64,000 nucleotides of DNA, from contig NZ_JAJSLW010000018.1 of NCBI RefSeq assembly GCF_021729145.1, positions 43,018 to 107,017 of the forward strand, given 5' to 3'. Position 1 is the first letter of the stretch. The number at the start of each line of letters is the position of its first letter. The notes under the pieces are model-generated. The model saw only the letters and a list, made by a program, of their open reading frames with translations. It was not told the DNA's origin and searched no databases. Origin of the DNA: Membranihabitans maritimus (GTDB lineage Bacteria > Bacteroidota > Bacteroidia > Chitinophagales > Saprospiraceae). The translations under genes and the position numbers were made by a program. This document shows, in pieces, positions 9,292 through 18,934 of the stretch.

Positions 9292-9939
9292 ATGAAATCC
9301 CTTTGGATCATACCATTCATCTATTTTTTTTCCTGTGGTGACATCCCCCGGCAGACGCTTCCAATCCTTGGCCGCAAATTAGTCAAGGAAACCATCGTGG
9401 ATGGCCAAAAAGTTATCGATTCTGTATATCCTACTATACAGGATTTTCGATTCATGGACCAGGATAGCAACTGGATTACCCGGGAATTGATGGAAGGAAA
9501 AATCTATATAGCCGATTTCTTTTTTACTACTTGCCCTACGATTTGCCCGGTCATGAAAAGGAACATGAAAAAAGTGTATGAAAAATACAAGAATGACGAT
9601 GAGATATGGATTCTGTCCCATACCATTGACCCAAAACACGACACCATACCCGTCTTGAAAAAATATGCAGATGCTATTAACGTTGACGCAGAACATCACT
9701 GGCACTTTCTTACAGGTAACAGGGATTCCATTTTTGATTTGGCAGAACGCAGTTATATGGTTAGTGCCGAAGAGGATCCCAATGCGCCCGGTGGGGCTGT
9801 TCACAGCGGTGCATTTATTCTAATCGATAAAAAAGGAAGGATCAGGGGATATTACGACGGCACCGATGAGCAAGATGTACTTCGATTGATTAGAGATATA
9901 AAACTATTAAATCCAAAACGTAACAATCTACGTAAATAA
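9292..9939 (+). CDS. SCO1/SenC family copper chaperone lipoprotein
   Basis: 215 residues with a short signal and lipobox (YFFSC, Cys15). It has the thioredoxin-fold SCO signature: FFFTTCPTICPVM with Cys81 and Cys85, and the conserved distal histidine in AVHSGAFIL (His171). SCO proteins deliver copper to the CuA site of cytochrome oxidase or act as periplasmic thiol-redox proteins. No oxidase genes are adjacent; the neighbours are copper-binding lipoproteins and a TonB receptor. It therefore probably serves general periplasmic copper delivery. Confidence 0.92.
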   Translation: MKSLWIIPFIYFFSCGDIPRQTLPILGRKLVKETIVDGQKVIDSVYPTIQDFRFMDQDSNWITRELMEGKIYIADFFFTTCPTICPVMKRNMKKVYEKYKNDDEIWILSHTIDPKHDTIPVLKKYADAINVDAEHHWHFLTGNRDSIFDLAERSYMVSAEEDPNAPGGAVHSGAFILIDKKGRIRGYYDGTDEQDVLRLIRDIKLLNPKRNNLRK

Positions 9940-10013
9940 TCCAACCAAAGACTTAACATTATTGATTCCAGGTAATCAAAACAAAATTCCATACCAACTA
10001 TAAAGATTATATT

Positions 10014-12329
10014 ATGAAATATCATCTACCTTTTACCATACTGATTTTATTATTTCCCATACTCCTGCTTTCCCAGGAAACCGCTACAGGGGTTATCAAA
10101 AATCACCAGACGGGTGAAGCACTACCCTATGCAGTAATTTATAATACCACAAATGATCAATCCGCTATATCTGACCTTCAGGGCAAATTTGAAATAGATG
10201 CAACGTCTGGTAAAGATACTTTGGTGATTAGCTCACTGGGATTCGTCAATAAAAATATAGTTGCCAAAACTTCCATGTCTGTGGCATTAAAGTCAAACAC
10301 TTTTGCCCTTGAAGAGGTAGTGGTCAGTTTTAATCGGGAACAGGAAAATCGAACAAATGCTCCTGTTGCCATATCCACACTAAGCCCTGCAGTCATTTCT
10401 GACAACAAACCCACTACTATAGATCAGGTATTGAACCAGAGCCCCGGTGTTTACATGGTTGATCTGGGAAATGAACAACATACCATGAGTATTCGCAAGC
10501 CTATTGACTATGGAGCATCATACTTATATATGGAAGATGGGGTGCCCATCCGTACTTCAGGAGTTTTCAACCACAATGCACTCATTGAAATAAATATGGC
10601 AAATGTGAGTCGAATAGAAATCGTCCGCGGGCCTTCATCCAGTTTGTATGGAAGTGAAGCCATCGGCGGAGCTGTCAATTTTATTACACAAAAACCTTCG
10701 GTTTCCCCTACAGCCGGAATTACACTTCAAGGAAACGATATAGGATACAAGAGAGCCGACTTTTATGCTTCGAACACCTTTGAAAAATTGGGTATTCGGT
10801 TTTCTGGTTATTACGCAGACCAGCAAAATGGCACCCTGGCACACAGTGATTTTAATAAATTAGCCCTGAGTCTTTCCGCCAATTATTTCGTAAGTGAAAA
10901 AACCGAACTTAACTGGAGCAACTCACTCGTTGATTATTATTCCGACATGTCGGGTTCCCTGGACAGTATGGACTTCTACAGTAAATCTTACGGCTCCAAT
11001 CAAACATTCACAAACAGACAAGTTAATGCGTTTCGATCCAAACTGGCAATAAACCACTACTGGAATACCCGGGCAAAATCGTCATTAACCGGATATTTCA
11101 GGGACAACTCCATAAAACAAAACCCATCTTATCGTGTAGCTGATGATTTCAAGCCGTGGATACCCTCCGGGGATCCGAACCTGGCTCACGGTCAATTAAA
11201 TGACAACAGCTTTCAAAGCTATGGATTGATCGCACAACATAAGCAAGATTATGACTGGCTCAATAGCAGTCTCATTGGTGGATTAAGTCTGGATTATAGC
11301 CCTAATACCTACAACGCCGATTACATTCAAATCTTTAAAAACGATGATGGAGTTTATGAATCCTTTGCGAAAACAGATAGTGTCCTTTCGGACTATCACA
11401 CAGACCTGGTAAATGTCGCTGCCTATTTCCAGGGCACAATAGAACCAGTAGAAAACCTAAAAATATCCGGTGCATTGCGCTTCGATAATTTCAACTATAA
11501 TTTCGAAAATAATCTCGGTAAAAATTCATTTACCGCAGTCCTGGACGGTAAAAATATTTTTAGCCGGTTTACGCCGAAAATTGGTGTTACTTATGACTTG
11601 CAAAATAATAAGGGAATATACGCCAACTTCAGTCAGGGGTTTGTTCCTCCACAGGTAACCGAATTGTATGTTGGGAATAAAATCCCTACTCTCAAACCAG
11701 TTTTTTATAGCAATTATGAAATTGGGGGCTGGATGAATTTTGCCAACCAAAAAGCAAAACTGGAATTGAGTATATATAGAATGGACGGACTCAATGAAAT
11801 CATCTCCGTATTACAAAATGACGGTACAAGTATTCGTCAAAACGCCGGGGAAACCACCCACCAGGGTATTGAATACTCTTTAATGGTCAATCCAATTTCT
11901 GCCTTATCCATTAGGGTAAGCGGCACTTATGCCATTCATAAATTCCTGGATTATGAAGATTCCGGCATGGAGTTTTTTGACAACAGGATGCCGCAAGCCC
12001 CAAACAATATTGTAAACGCTCAATTGAGCTATAAACCAAAATTTATAGACGGATTTAGATTCAGCGTGGAATGGCAACACCTCGATTCCTACTTTATGGA
12101 TGCTGCCAACACTGTAGAATATGAAGGATACGACATATTTAATGTACGTGCCGGATATAGGTGGAATGCATTTGAAATTTGGGTAAACGCAATAAACACT
12201 ACGGATCAACTCTATGCCACAGTCGCCCGTGCCAATGCCTGGGGCCAAACGTATAGTGTAGGGAATCCGCGAAATTTCAATATTGGAATCGGATATCATT
12301 TTGGTAAAGAAGAAAAAACTAATCGATAA
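10014..12329 (+). CDS. TonB-dependent receptor, probably copper-related
   Basis: 771 residues. A signal peptide (LLFPILLLS) is followed by a carboxypeptidase-regulatory-like domain (about residues 22-105), the plug (about 115-225, with IEIVRGPSSSLYGSEAIGGAVNF) and a 22-strand barrel running to the C-terminus (NIGIGYHF). It is much shorter than SusC proteins and lacks a SusD partner, so it belongs to the metal/siderophore class. Its position between a SCO gene and a PepSY membrane protein, in a locus of copper proteins, suggests import of copper or a copper complex. An iron-siderophore substrate is the main alternative. Confidence 0.85.
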   Translation: MKYHLPFTILILLFPILLLSQETATGVIKNHQTGEALPYAVIYNTTNDQSAISDLQGKFEIDATSGKDTLVISSLGFVNKNIVAKTSMSVALKSNTFALEEVVVSFNREQENRTNAPVAISTLSPAVISDNKPTTIDQVLNQSPGVYMVDLGNEQHTMSIRKPIDYGASYLYMEDGVPIRTSGVFNHNALIEINMANVSRIEIVRGPSSSLYGSEAIGGAVNFITQKPSVSPTAGITLQGNDIGYKRADFYASNTFEKLGIRFSGYYADQQNGTLAHSDFNKLALSLSANYFVSEKTELNWSNSLVDYYSDMSGSLDSMDFYSKSYGSNQTFTNRQVNAFRSKLAINHYWNTRAKSSLTGYFRDNSIKQNPSYRVADDFKPWIPSGDPNLAHGQLNDNSFQSYGLIAQHKQDYDWLNSSLIGGLSLDYSPNTYNADYIQIFKNDDGVYESFAKTDSVLSDYHTDLVNVAAYFQGTIEPVENLKISGALRFDNFNYNFENNLGKNSFTAVLDGKNIFSRFTPKIGVTYDLQNNKGIYANFSQGFVPPQVTELYVGNKIPTLKPVFYSNYEIGGWMNFANQKAKLELSIYRMDGLNEIISVLQNDGTSIRQNAGETTHQGIEYSLMVNPISALSIRVSGTYAIHKFLDYEDSGMEFFDNRMPQAPNNIVNAQLSYKPKFIDGFRFSVEWQHLDSYFMDAANTVEYEGYDIFNVRAGYRWNAFEIWVNAINTTDQLYATVARANAWGQTYSVGNPRNFNIGIGYHFGKEEKTNR

Positions 12330-12418
12330 TTCATTAGTAAGGCTGGAGGCAGATCACACTAATCCTGCAGTTGGTAATAAATATACACTTGCGTGATTTA
12401 ACCCTAAAAATCAGTTCA

Positions 12419-13663
12419 ATGAAAAAACATAAAAACACCTACCAATGGCTATGGAAATGGCATTTTATCGGGGGTATAATTGCACTCCCATTCATAATTA
12501 TCCTGGCTGTAACCGGAATTATTTATCTGTTTAAAGATGCTTATGAAAAACCTATTTATAAGGATGTAAAAGAAGTTTCCATAGGTAATGAACGGGTTAG
12601 CTATGACCGGCAATGGGAGTTAGCTAAAGAATCAGCTGTAGCCCCACCTCATACAATGTTACTGCCTCAAACTAACAACGAGGCTACTGAATTTGTATCC
12701 GGAAGGTTCGCCAGGGAATCAAGCATCTATATCGATCCCTATAAAAACCTTGTCACTAATGAAATAATTTCAAGCGAGACAGACATGTTCCAGGTCAGGA
12801 AGCTCCACGGCGAACTGCTGACCGGTAAATTTGGTACGAAGATCGTAGAGTTAGTCGCCAGTTGGATGGTAGTACTTCTTTTATCCGGTCTGTATTTATT
12901 CTGGCCAAGAAATAATGGTGGCGGAATCAAATCATTTTTCCGGATACGAAGGAATGGAAATAAGCGTATATTTTACAGGGACTTGCATGCTGTCATGGGA
13001 TTTTGGTCTTCACTGTTAATACTCTTGATCCTGGCAGGTGGATTGCCCTGGACCGATATTTTCGGTAACAATTTTGCATGGTTACAAAAGAAAACCAACG
13101 CTGGGTATCCCAAGGAATGGAATGGCCAGTTTTTTGAATCCACACCCATTGGGGTGCCGCTATCCCTGGATGATATGGCGGAAATTGCCAATAAAGAAAA
13201 TCTTACCGGAGAGGTAGGAATTACTCTGCCCCAGAACCCAACGGCTGTCTTTAGTGTATCTAACACTACACCAGATTTATCACACCGTAAGATGATCCAT
13301 TTCGATCAATATTCCGGGAAAATGGTTAAAGAGTTAAGCTGGAAGGATGTAGGCCCTATGATACAGGGAAGAATGTGGGTAATGGAGTTTCACCAGGGGC
13401 ATTTTGGTTGGTGGAACTGGCTATTGGTCCTGTTCACCGCTATTGGAATTTTGGTATTGAGCATTGCCGCATTGATCTCATACATCAAAAGAAAAAAGCG
13501 TGGATCGTGGAGCATTCCAAGGACTTCAAAAGACTTGAAAGTTGGGAAAGGAGTAATCATATCCATTATACTTTTGGGTATTATACTTCCATTATTTGGG
13601 TTGAGTATTATTGTTATTTCCCTGTGGGAATGGATGTCTACTTCATACAATAAGTCCAAATAG
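12419..13663 (+). CDS. PepSY-associated TM helix protein
   Basis: 414 residues from ATG 12419. It has four transmembrane segments: WKWHFIGGIIALPFIIILAVTG near the start, IVELVASWMVVLLLSGLYLFWP, LHAVMGFWSSLLILLILAG, and the C-terminal pair around 350 and 395. PepSY regions lie between them. The conserved KWH, LHGELL, RDLHAVMG and EFHQGHFG histidines are typical of PepSY_TM proteins linked to metal-siderophore receptors, where they probably reduce or release the metal. It is the last gene of the copper locus, 90 bases after the receptor. Confidence 0.85.
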   Translation: MKKHKNTYQWLWKWHFIGGIIALPFIIILAVTGIIYLFKDAYEKPIYKDVKEVSIGNERVSYDRQWELAKESAVAPPHTMLLPQTNNEATEFVSGRFARESSIYIDPYKNLVTNEIISSETDMFQVRKLHGELLTGKFGTKIVELVASWMVVLLLSGLYLFWPRNNGGGIKSFFRIRRNGNKRIFYRDLHAVMGFWSSLLILLILAGGLPWTDIFGNNFAWLQKKTNAGYPKEWNGQFFESTPIGVPLSLDDMAEIANKENLTGEVGITLPQNPTAVFSVSNTTPDLSHRKMIHFDQYSGKMVKELSWKDVGPMIQGRMWVMEFHQGHFGWWNWLLVLFTAIGILVLSIAALISYIKRKKRGSWSIPRTSKDLKVGKGVIISIILLGIILPLFGLSIIVISLWEWMSTSYNKSK

Positions 13664-14002
13664 AAGTAAAATCCTGGTGATACTGTGATAAACTAATTTG
13701 CTTAATGGGATTGAGCTAAGGAAACAGAGTATCCCCTGGCATTTTGGTCGCGAAACGCAATAAATTTGACCAGCTTGTCCCGGCAGAATCGCCGAGGTTC
13801 CGTGTGCAGGAGAAAATGAACGACATAGAAGAATGACGAATGAAGTGCGACTAAAAAAAGCCGCACTGACTGTACGGAAATGGGATCTAAGAGGAACCGA
13901 AAAATCCTTTTTTCGGGGTCTCCTGTATTAATCGACGTAGGTATATTATCCAACGACTTTTACCTTTTACAAAATTGAGAAGCATGTTAGTAAAGCCATT
14001 TG
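13664..14002. other. Intergenic region with a GC-richer block
   Basis: No gene is supported. From about 13735 to 13955 the sequence is GC-richer than its flanks and shares GGGACA...CTGGTCAAATT (here on the reverse strand, near 13763-13781) with a second block at 32888-33080 in the opposite orientation. This may be a degenerate repeat element. Confidence 0.35.
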
Positions 14003-14251
14003 TTAATGATTCCGTATAGCTTTGATTAGTTCTTTTTTATTCATTTTACTGTATCCATTCAGGCCTATTTTTCGAGCCAACCGGGTTAAATCCTCTACGG
14101 TTCGATCTTCATATTTCTTCGCTTTTCCACCTTTTTCTCCGGCATTTTCCGTGTTAGCAATCCTTGCGGCTTTCTCCTTGCTCATACCATCGTCCCGAAG
14201 AGCCTCGTATTGTTCCCTGTTTTTGATTCGATTCATTTGCTTCTTTGCCAT
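14003..14251 (-). CDS. Small Rho-N/SAP-like stress protein
   Basis: 82 residues, basic. The N-terminal half (NREQYEALRDDGMSKEKAARIAN) and Gly/Lys-rich linker are typical of DUF7218-type proteins. The C-terminal half (RTVEDLTRLARKIGLNGYS, then KMNKKELIKAIR) is a Rho-termination-factor N-terminal or SAP-like helix-turn-helix fold that may bind nucleic acid. Such proteins cluster with CsbD, DUF2267, YciF and catalase genes in general-stress islands, as here. Function unproven. Confidence 0.82.
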   Translation of the reverse strand: MAKKQMNRIKNREQYEALRDDGMSKEKAARIANTENAGEKGGKAKKYEDRTVEDLTRLARKIGLNGYSKMNKKELIKAIRNH

Positions 14252-14276
14252 GATAATAATTTTTTACAAAAGAGGG

Positions 14277-14297
14277 CCGGTTCGTCTAAAGAACCGG
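14277..14297 (-). terminator. Hairpin between the CsbD and Rho-N genes
   Basis: CCGGTTC (14277-14283) and GAACCGG (14291-14297) form a 7-bp stem with a 7-base loop. On the reverse strand it is followed by CCCTCTTTTG, consistent with a weak terminator after the CsbD gene. Confidence 0.55.
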
Positions 14298-14366
14298 ACT
14301 TTGCGCTTCCAGGTATTTTAATACACATGGGTTTTCCTCTTTATGTTTTTTATAAAAAATGCTGAA

Positions 14367-14561
14367 TTACACAAAAGTGTTTACATAGTTTTTCAGTTCA
14401 TTTTGTGACATGCCTGTTCTTTTCTGAAGCCTTCCTATCAACTCCACTTCTTTACCTTTTTCGTACTTTAAATCGTCATGTGTGAGATGTCCGTACTTCT
14501 GTTGAAACTTTCCTCTTAGAAGATTCCAATTCCCTCTGATTTTGTTTTCTAATGAATCCAT
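14367..14561 (-). CDS. CsbD family stress protein
   Basis: 64 residues, matching the CsbD length and pattern: LENKIRGNWNLLRGKFQQKYG, then LTHDDLKYEKGKEVELIGRLQKRTG. CsbD proteins are small, abundant and induced by general stress in many bacteria, with unknown molecular function. It lies upstream of the Rho-N gene on the same strand, separated by a hairpin. Confidence 0.9.
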   Translation of the reverse strand: MDSLENKIRGNWNLLRGKFQQKYGHLTHDDLKYEKGKEVELIGRLQKRTGMSQNELKNYVNTFV

Positions 14562-15119
14562 AATAATTTATTTTATTGATTTACTTTAATCATTTCATGT
14601 ATTTATTAATACGAACATTTCACAATATAATTCTTTCACTTCAACCAATTAACGTATGTTAAATAAAAATAAACAGCAATTGCATTATTAAAAGGAAGTG
14701 AAATACAATCAAAACAACTTCGACTATTATGCATGTATTATTATAATTTATTATCGAAAGCATAAATCTATATTCCAATTACATTAAGTATCGAACAAAT
14801 GCTATGATATGCCCGGGAAAGCATTCATTATCGCATGAATTTTTGTTTGGAAAGCTCCGGACTTGGAAAGGCCGAATTTTAATAGCAATATTGGATGGCG
14901 AATATTTCATATATCATAAACATTGTATTTGTTAAAAAGAAATATTTTATACAAAACCGACATATGTTCCGTTTATATATGGTACACAGCAAATTAAAAA
15001 GCATAGAGCAATCTCCTAATTTGCATCAATTTAATACCTCAAGAGATTCCATACGACATTGTTTATTTTATCACAAGGAATTCACTATTAAATGAAGTGG
15101 ATTTTTAAAATTTACTCCT
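14562..15119. other. Intergenic region, no supported gene
   Basis: 558 AT-rich bases between the reverse CsbD gene and the forward AraC gene. They must contain both promoters. A 66-codon frame at 14895-15095 has no family features and is probably chance. Confidence 0.5.
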
Positions 15120-16118
15120 ATGGATCTTAATCAAAAAAGACGAAGCATCCCCGGCAACTTAGCCTTTTCTTCACACCTACTTAATTCCCGGAAAAAGGGT
15201 AGTAACTGGAGCCAAATAACCCACCCTATATCAGAAAACCTATCCTATCTGGAATATTCATTTTGTCTTTCAGAAAGTGAGGATGTGATCATTTCCAGCA
15301 TCAATGAGGAAGGATTTTACTTCCTGCATTGTTGGAAGGGGACTTTTACACTAGCATTTGAAAACGGGGAAGAAAAAACCATTAACCCTTTTCACAATGC
15401 TATTATTTTTGATGGCTTTACTCGTGTCATTAAACTAAAGCTTAAAAAGGAAATTAATTATAAATTTTGCATAATTGGTTTCAATAAACCGGCCACCTCA
15501 GCAAAAGAATTACTTTATTCCTCTTACTACCGGTTCAAAGTAGCTTATTGTGAGCAAATTAGATGTACTACATTTATGTACCTGGGGAAACAAAATTTGA
15601 GATTATTGGATAAAATCAATATCCTTTCCCGGATGTCAAAAGAAGGTATAGCTTCCGAGCTTATTATGGAAGGGCTCATCTATGAAATACTGGGGCTAAA
15701 AATGCAACAAATGTTGAATAGCATAAATTCCAAACAATTGGACAATGGGACTCTCACTTGTCGCGATATAGAACAAATACAGGATGTTTCAAGTTATATC
15801 AAAAAGAATCCCTCTTTAGATTATACCATAAAGTTTTTATGCACTAAAACCGGTCTTTCACCGGCCAAACTTCAGGAAGGATTTAAAAAAATGCATAACA
15901 AAACAGCAATTAATTTCATACGAAATATACGGTTGGAAAAATCAGCAGAACTTATGGAAAAAACGGATATGAATATTTCACAAATCGTATACAGCATCGG
16001 TTTAACCAGTCGAAGCTATTTTTCCAAAATATTCAAAAAAAGATATAATTGCTCACCTAAATATTTTCGAGAGCAATATAAAAGTTTGATATCTAAAAAT
16101 TCCTTGATGGAGGTATAG
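15120..16118 (+). CDS. AraC family transcriptional regulator
   Basis: 332 residues. The C-terminal ~100 residues hold the two helix-turn-helix units of AraC/XylS proteins: FLCTKTGLSPAKLQEGFKK, then RNIRLEKSAELMEKTDMNISQIVYSIGL and SRSYFSKIFKKRYNCSPKYFRE. The N-terminal ~200 residues (EEGFYFLHCWKG, FHNAIIFDGF) resemble a cupin-like sensory domain with no recognised ligand motif. Its position between the CsbD gene and the catalase suggests control of the stress island, but the targets cannot be read from sequence. Confidence 0.88.
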   Translation: MDLNQKRRSIPGNLAFSSHLLNSRKKGSNWSQITHPISENLSYLEYSFCLSESEDVIISSINEEGFYFLHCWKGTFTLAFENGEEKTINPFHNAIIFDGFTRVIKLKLKKEINYKFCIIGFNKPATSAKELLYSSYYRFKVAYCEQIRCTTFMYLGKQNLRLLDKINILSRMSKEGIASELIMEGLIYEILGLKMQQMLNSINSKQLDNGTLTCRDIEQIQDVSSYIKKNPSLDYTIKFLCTKTGLSPAKLQEGFKKMHNKTAINFIRNIRLEKSAELMEKTDMNISQIVYSIGLTSRSYFSKIFKKRYNCSPKYFREQYKSLISKNSLMEV

Positions 16119-16249
16119 GTTGAATTTCCATGCTTTTGAGAACAAGGAAGAATATTTTTTGCGTCAAAATATAATTTAATAGCATACATCCCTACAAATA
16201 TTTCATATTATTTTTGATGTAATTATATATAAGAGTATATAGAGCGATT

Positions 16250-16627
16250 TATTGTAATTGTAAGGATGATACTCTAAATCCATTAGTAAAATTTAAAGAG
16301 GTCTTCAAAGTATCAAAGATCCATATTGCAAGAACTGACCAATTATTATTACAAAGAATTGGCTTGTCTGGATGACAAATTCGACTAGAATATATTGTTC
16401 TCAAGAGTACCTGTAAAAACTACAAGATAGTCGGACTTGAAAAAGCCTATCAACTGCATCCCTTTTTTCAGGACGTAAGCTTTAATTTTGAACCTTCTGA
16501 TGAGAAGCCCATTGACTATACCCTAATACGAATTACAGCACGGGTCTGCAGACAGCAATTATATCTGCTATATATCTGTCCGCATTTTATATGCTTTAAC
16601 ACCAGACATATTGAAAAGAATGGTTAG
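16250..16627 (+). pseudogene. Decayed coding remnant, family unknown
   Basis: One frame reads protein-like over about 125 codons and is broken by a single TGA at 16373-16375. Before the stop it reads LVKFKEVFKVSKIHIARTD. After it come VGLEKAYQLHPFFQDVSF and FEPSDEKPIDYTLIRI, ending at TAG 16625-16627. The part after the stop (83 codons) has no usable start. I do not recognise the family. It could still be chance open frame, since the region is AT-rich. Confidence 0.35.
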
Positions 16628-16740
16628 GTAAACCCAAAAGTCATACTCAACTTTTCAACCCGGGTGCAAATTTTGAGGTGGATCAGTTTATTTTTTCGAA
16701 TTCAGATTTAAACTATATCAACAATAAAAATAACAAAGTT

Positions 16741-18879
16741 ATGAAAGAACAAAATCCAAAAAAGAAAGACACCAAAAAAGCTAAAGACCTCGAAAAGGAT
16801 ACAAAAGAGATAAAGGACTCTACATTCACCACCAATCAAGGGGTTAAAGTTAATGACACCAATAATTCTCTTAAAGCGGGGGAACGAGGGGCTACTTTAC
16901 TGGAAGACTTTTTACTACGTGAAAAGATAACAAACTTTGATCATGAACGGATACCGGAACGCATAGTCCATGCCCGGGGTAGCGGTGCTCACGGGTATTT
17001 CGAATTATATGAGAACCTAGAGGAATACAGTAAAGCCGGTATACTGAACGATACCAGCAGAAAGACTCCTGTATTTGTCCGTTTTTCGACCGTCGCAGGT
17101 TCAAAAGGTTCGACAGACCTGGCCCGGGACGTACGTGGATTTGCCGTTAAATTGTATACCGAAGAAGGCACATGGGATATGGTATGCAATAATATGCCTA
17201 TCTTTTTTATACAAGATGCTATGAAATTTCCGGATCTCATACATTCTGTAAAACCGGAACCCAATCGGGAAATACCACAAGCGGCCTCTGCTCATGATAC
17301 TTTTTATGATTTTGTATCACACACACCCGAAACACTACATAATCAAATTTGGTTAATGAGTGATCGTGCGATTCCACGAAGTTATAGGATGATGGAAGGA
17401 TTTGGAATCCACACTTTCAGGCTTATCAATAAAAAGGGGGAAGCCCATTTCGTGAAATTTCATTGGAAGCCCATGCTGGGAATACATTCCGTCACGTGGG
17501 ATGAAGCGGTGAAAATAAGCGGAGCAGATTCTGATTTTCATCGACGTGATCTATGGGAGGCTATAGAATCAGGGCATTATCCTGAATGGGAGCTTGGGCT
17601 ACAAATCATACCGGAAGAAGATGAACACAAATTTGACTTCGACTTATTGGACCCTACCAAGCTGATACCGGAAGAAATGGTGCCGGTAAAACGAGTTGGT
17701 AAAATGACTTTAAATAAAAATCCCGAAAATTTCTTTGCAGAAACCGAACAAGTGGCTTTTTTACCCGGACATATTATCCCTGGGATTGACTTCACCAACG
17801 ACCCGCTACTCCAGGGGCGTTTGTTCTCCTATCGAGATACACAGTTGTCCAGATTAGGGAGTCCCAATTTTCATCAAATACCCATTAACAGGCCTGTGAT
17901 TCCCACTCAAAATAACCAACGGGATGCTAAAATGCAGACATCCATCCCCAAAGGGAAAACTGCTTACTTCCCTAATTCAATCAGTGGAGGGTGTCCTCAT
18001 TTGTCTAAGATCAGTGAAGGGGCATTTCACGCTTATGAAGAGAGAATAGATGCAAATAAAATTCGAAGCCGGAGCGAAAGTTTTAGTGATCATTTTTCCC
18101 AACCGGCGTTATTTTATAGAAGTCTTTCCTCCTGGGAAAAAGCACATCTTGCCGATGCTTATATTTTTGAATTGGGCAAATGTACATATGACCATATTAA
18201 AGAACGCATGCTGTGGTTGCTTAATCAAATTGATGAAACACTTGCAGGGAAAGTAGCAACAGGCCTGGGAACGGATATTCCCAACAATATTAAGCAGCCT
18301 ATAAATCAAGCAATAGGGGCAGATGCAGACGTAGATAGGCACCAACCGGGCCCTAAAAAAACATACCTGGATGAAGACCCTGCCCTGAGTCAGGCCAATA
18401 CGAAATTTAATAGTATTGAAACCAGACAAATTGCAGTATTGGCAACCAACGGATTTTCTAGGAAAAATGTAAGCGCAATAAAAGATAAATTGGAAAAAGA
18501 AGGGGCCATGCTCCATATAGTTGCACCTCAGGGAGGGACTATTCTATGTGATTCAAATACGGAACACAAAGTACATGCTCCAATAATGACTACGGAAAGT
18601 GTATTATTTGATGCCGTATATATACCCGGTGGCCAGAAATCCATTCAAGGTTTACTTGAAAATAAAAAATATATAAAATTCATTAACGAAGCTTTTAAAC
18701 ATTGTAAGGCAATAGCTGCCAGCGGGGAAGGAGAACAAATGTTGGATAAGACCTACGTCAGTGATTATAAAGATGATGCTGCTGTCCTTATCAATAAAAA
18801 GCCTGAGGAATTTATTAAAGCGATTTCCAACCATAGAAATTGGGATAGGATGGAAATTACAGACCAAATTCCGATATAA
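16741..18879 (+). CDS. katE: Large-subunit catalase (clade 2, HPII/KatE type)
   Basis: 712 residues from ATG 16741; the frame extends upstream to a GTG at 16678. After a Lys/Asp-rich, disordered N-terminus comes the haem catalase core: distal His77 in RIVHARG, Asn150 in CNNMPIFF, and proximal haem ligand Tyr363 in RLFSYRDTQ. The residue spacing matches HPII (His128, Asn201, Tyr415). The C-terminal ~150 residues (QIAVLATNGF onward) form the DJ-1/PfpI-like flavodoxin domain found only in large-subunit catalases. It decomposes hydrogen peroxide. The context of CsbD, DUF2267 and YciF-like genes fits stationary-phase or desiccation stress. Confidence 0.96.
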   Translation: MKEQNPKKKDTKKAKDLEKDTKEIKDSTFTTNQGVKVNDTNNSLKAGERGATLLEDFLLREKITNFDHERIPERIVHARGSGAHGYFELYENLEEYSKAGILNDTSRKTPVFVRFSTVAGSKGSTDLARDVRGFAVKLYTEEGTWDMVCNNMPIFFIQDAMKFPDLIHSVKPEPNREIPQAASAHDTFYDFVSHTPETLHNQIWLMSDRAIPRSYRMMEGFGIHTFRLINKKGEAHFVKFHWKPMLGIHSVTWDEAVKISGADSDFHRRDLWEAIESGHYPEWELGLQIIPEEDEHKFDFDLLDPTKLIPEEMVPVKRVGKMTLNKNPENFFAETEQVAFLPGHIIPGIDFTNDPLLQGRLFSYRDTQLSRLGSPNFHQIPINRPVIPTQNNQRDAKMQTSIPKGKTAYFPNSISGGCPHLSKISEGAFHAYEERIDANKIRSRSESFSDHFSQPALFYRSLSSWEKAHLADAYIFELGKCTYDHIKERMLWLLNQIDETLAGKVATGLGTDIPNNIKQPINQAIGADADVDRHQPGPKKTYLDEDPALSQANTKFNSIETRQIAVLATNGFSRKNVSAIKDKLEKEGAMLHIVAPQGGTILCDSNTEHKVHAPIMTTESVLFDAVYIPGGQKSIQGLLENKKYIKFINEAFKHCKAIAASGEGEQMLDKTYVSDYKDDAAVLINKKPEEFIKAISNHRNWDRMEITDQIPI

Positions 18880-18934
18880 TTGTTGATCATGTATACATGG
18901 GATTTAAACATAAAAGAAAACGGTGCTGATTATC

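Noticed and set aside
14895..15095. 66-codon forward frame upstream of the AraC gene
   Set aside because: Low-complexity AT-rich composition, no family motif, no good start context.
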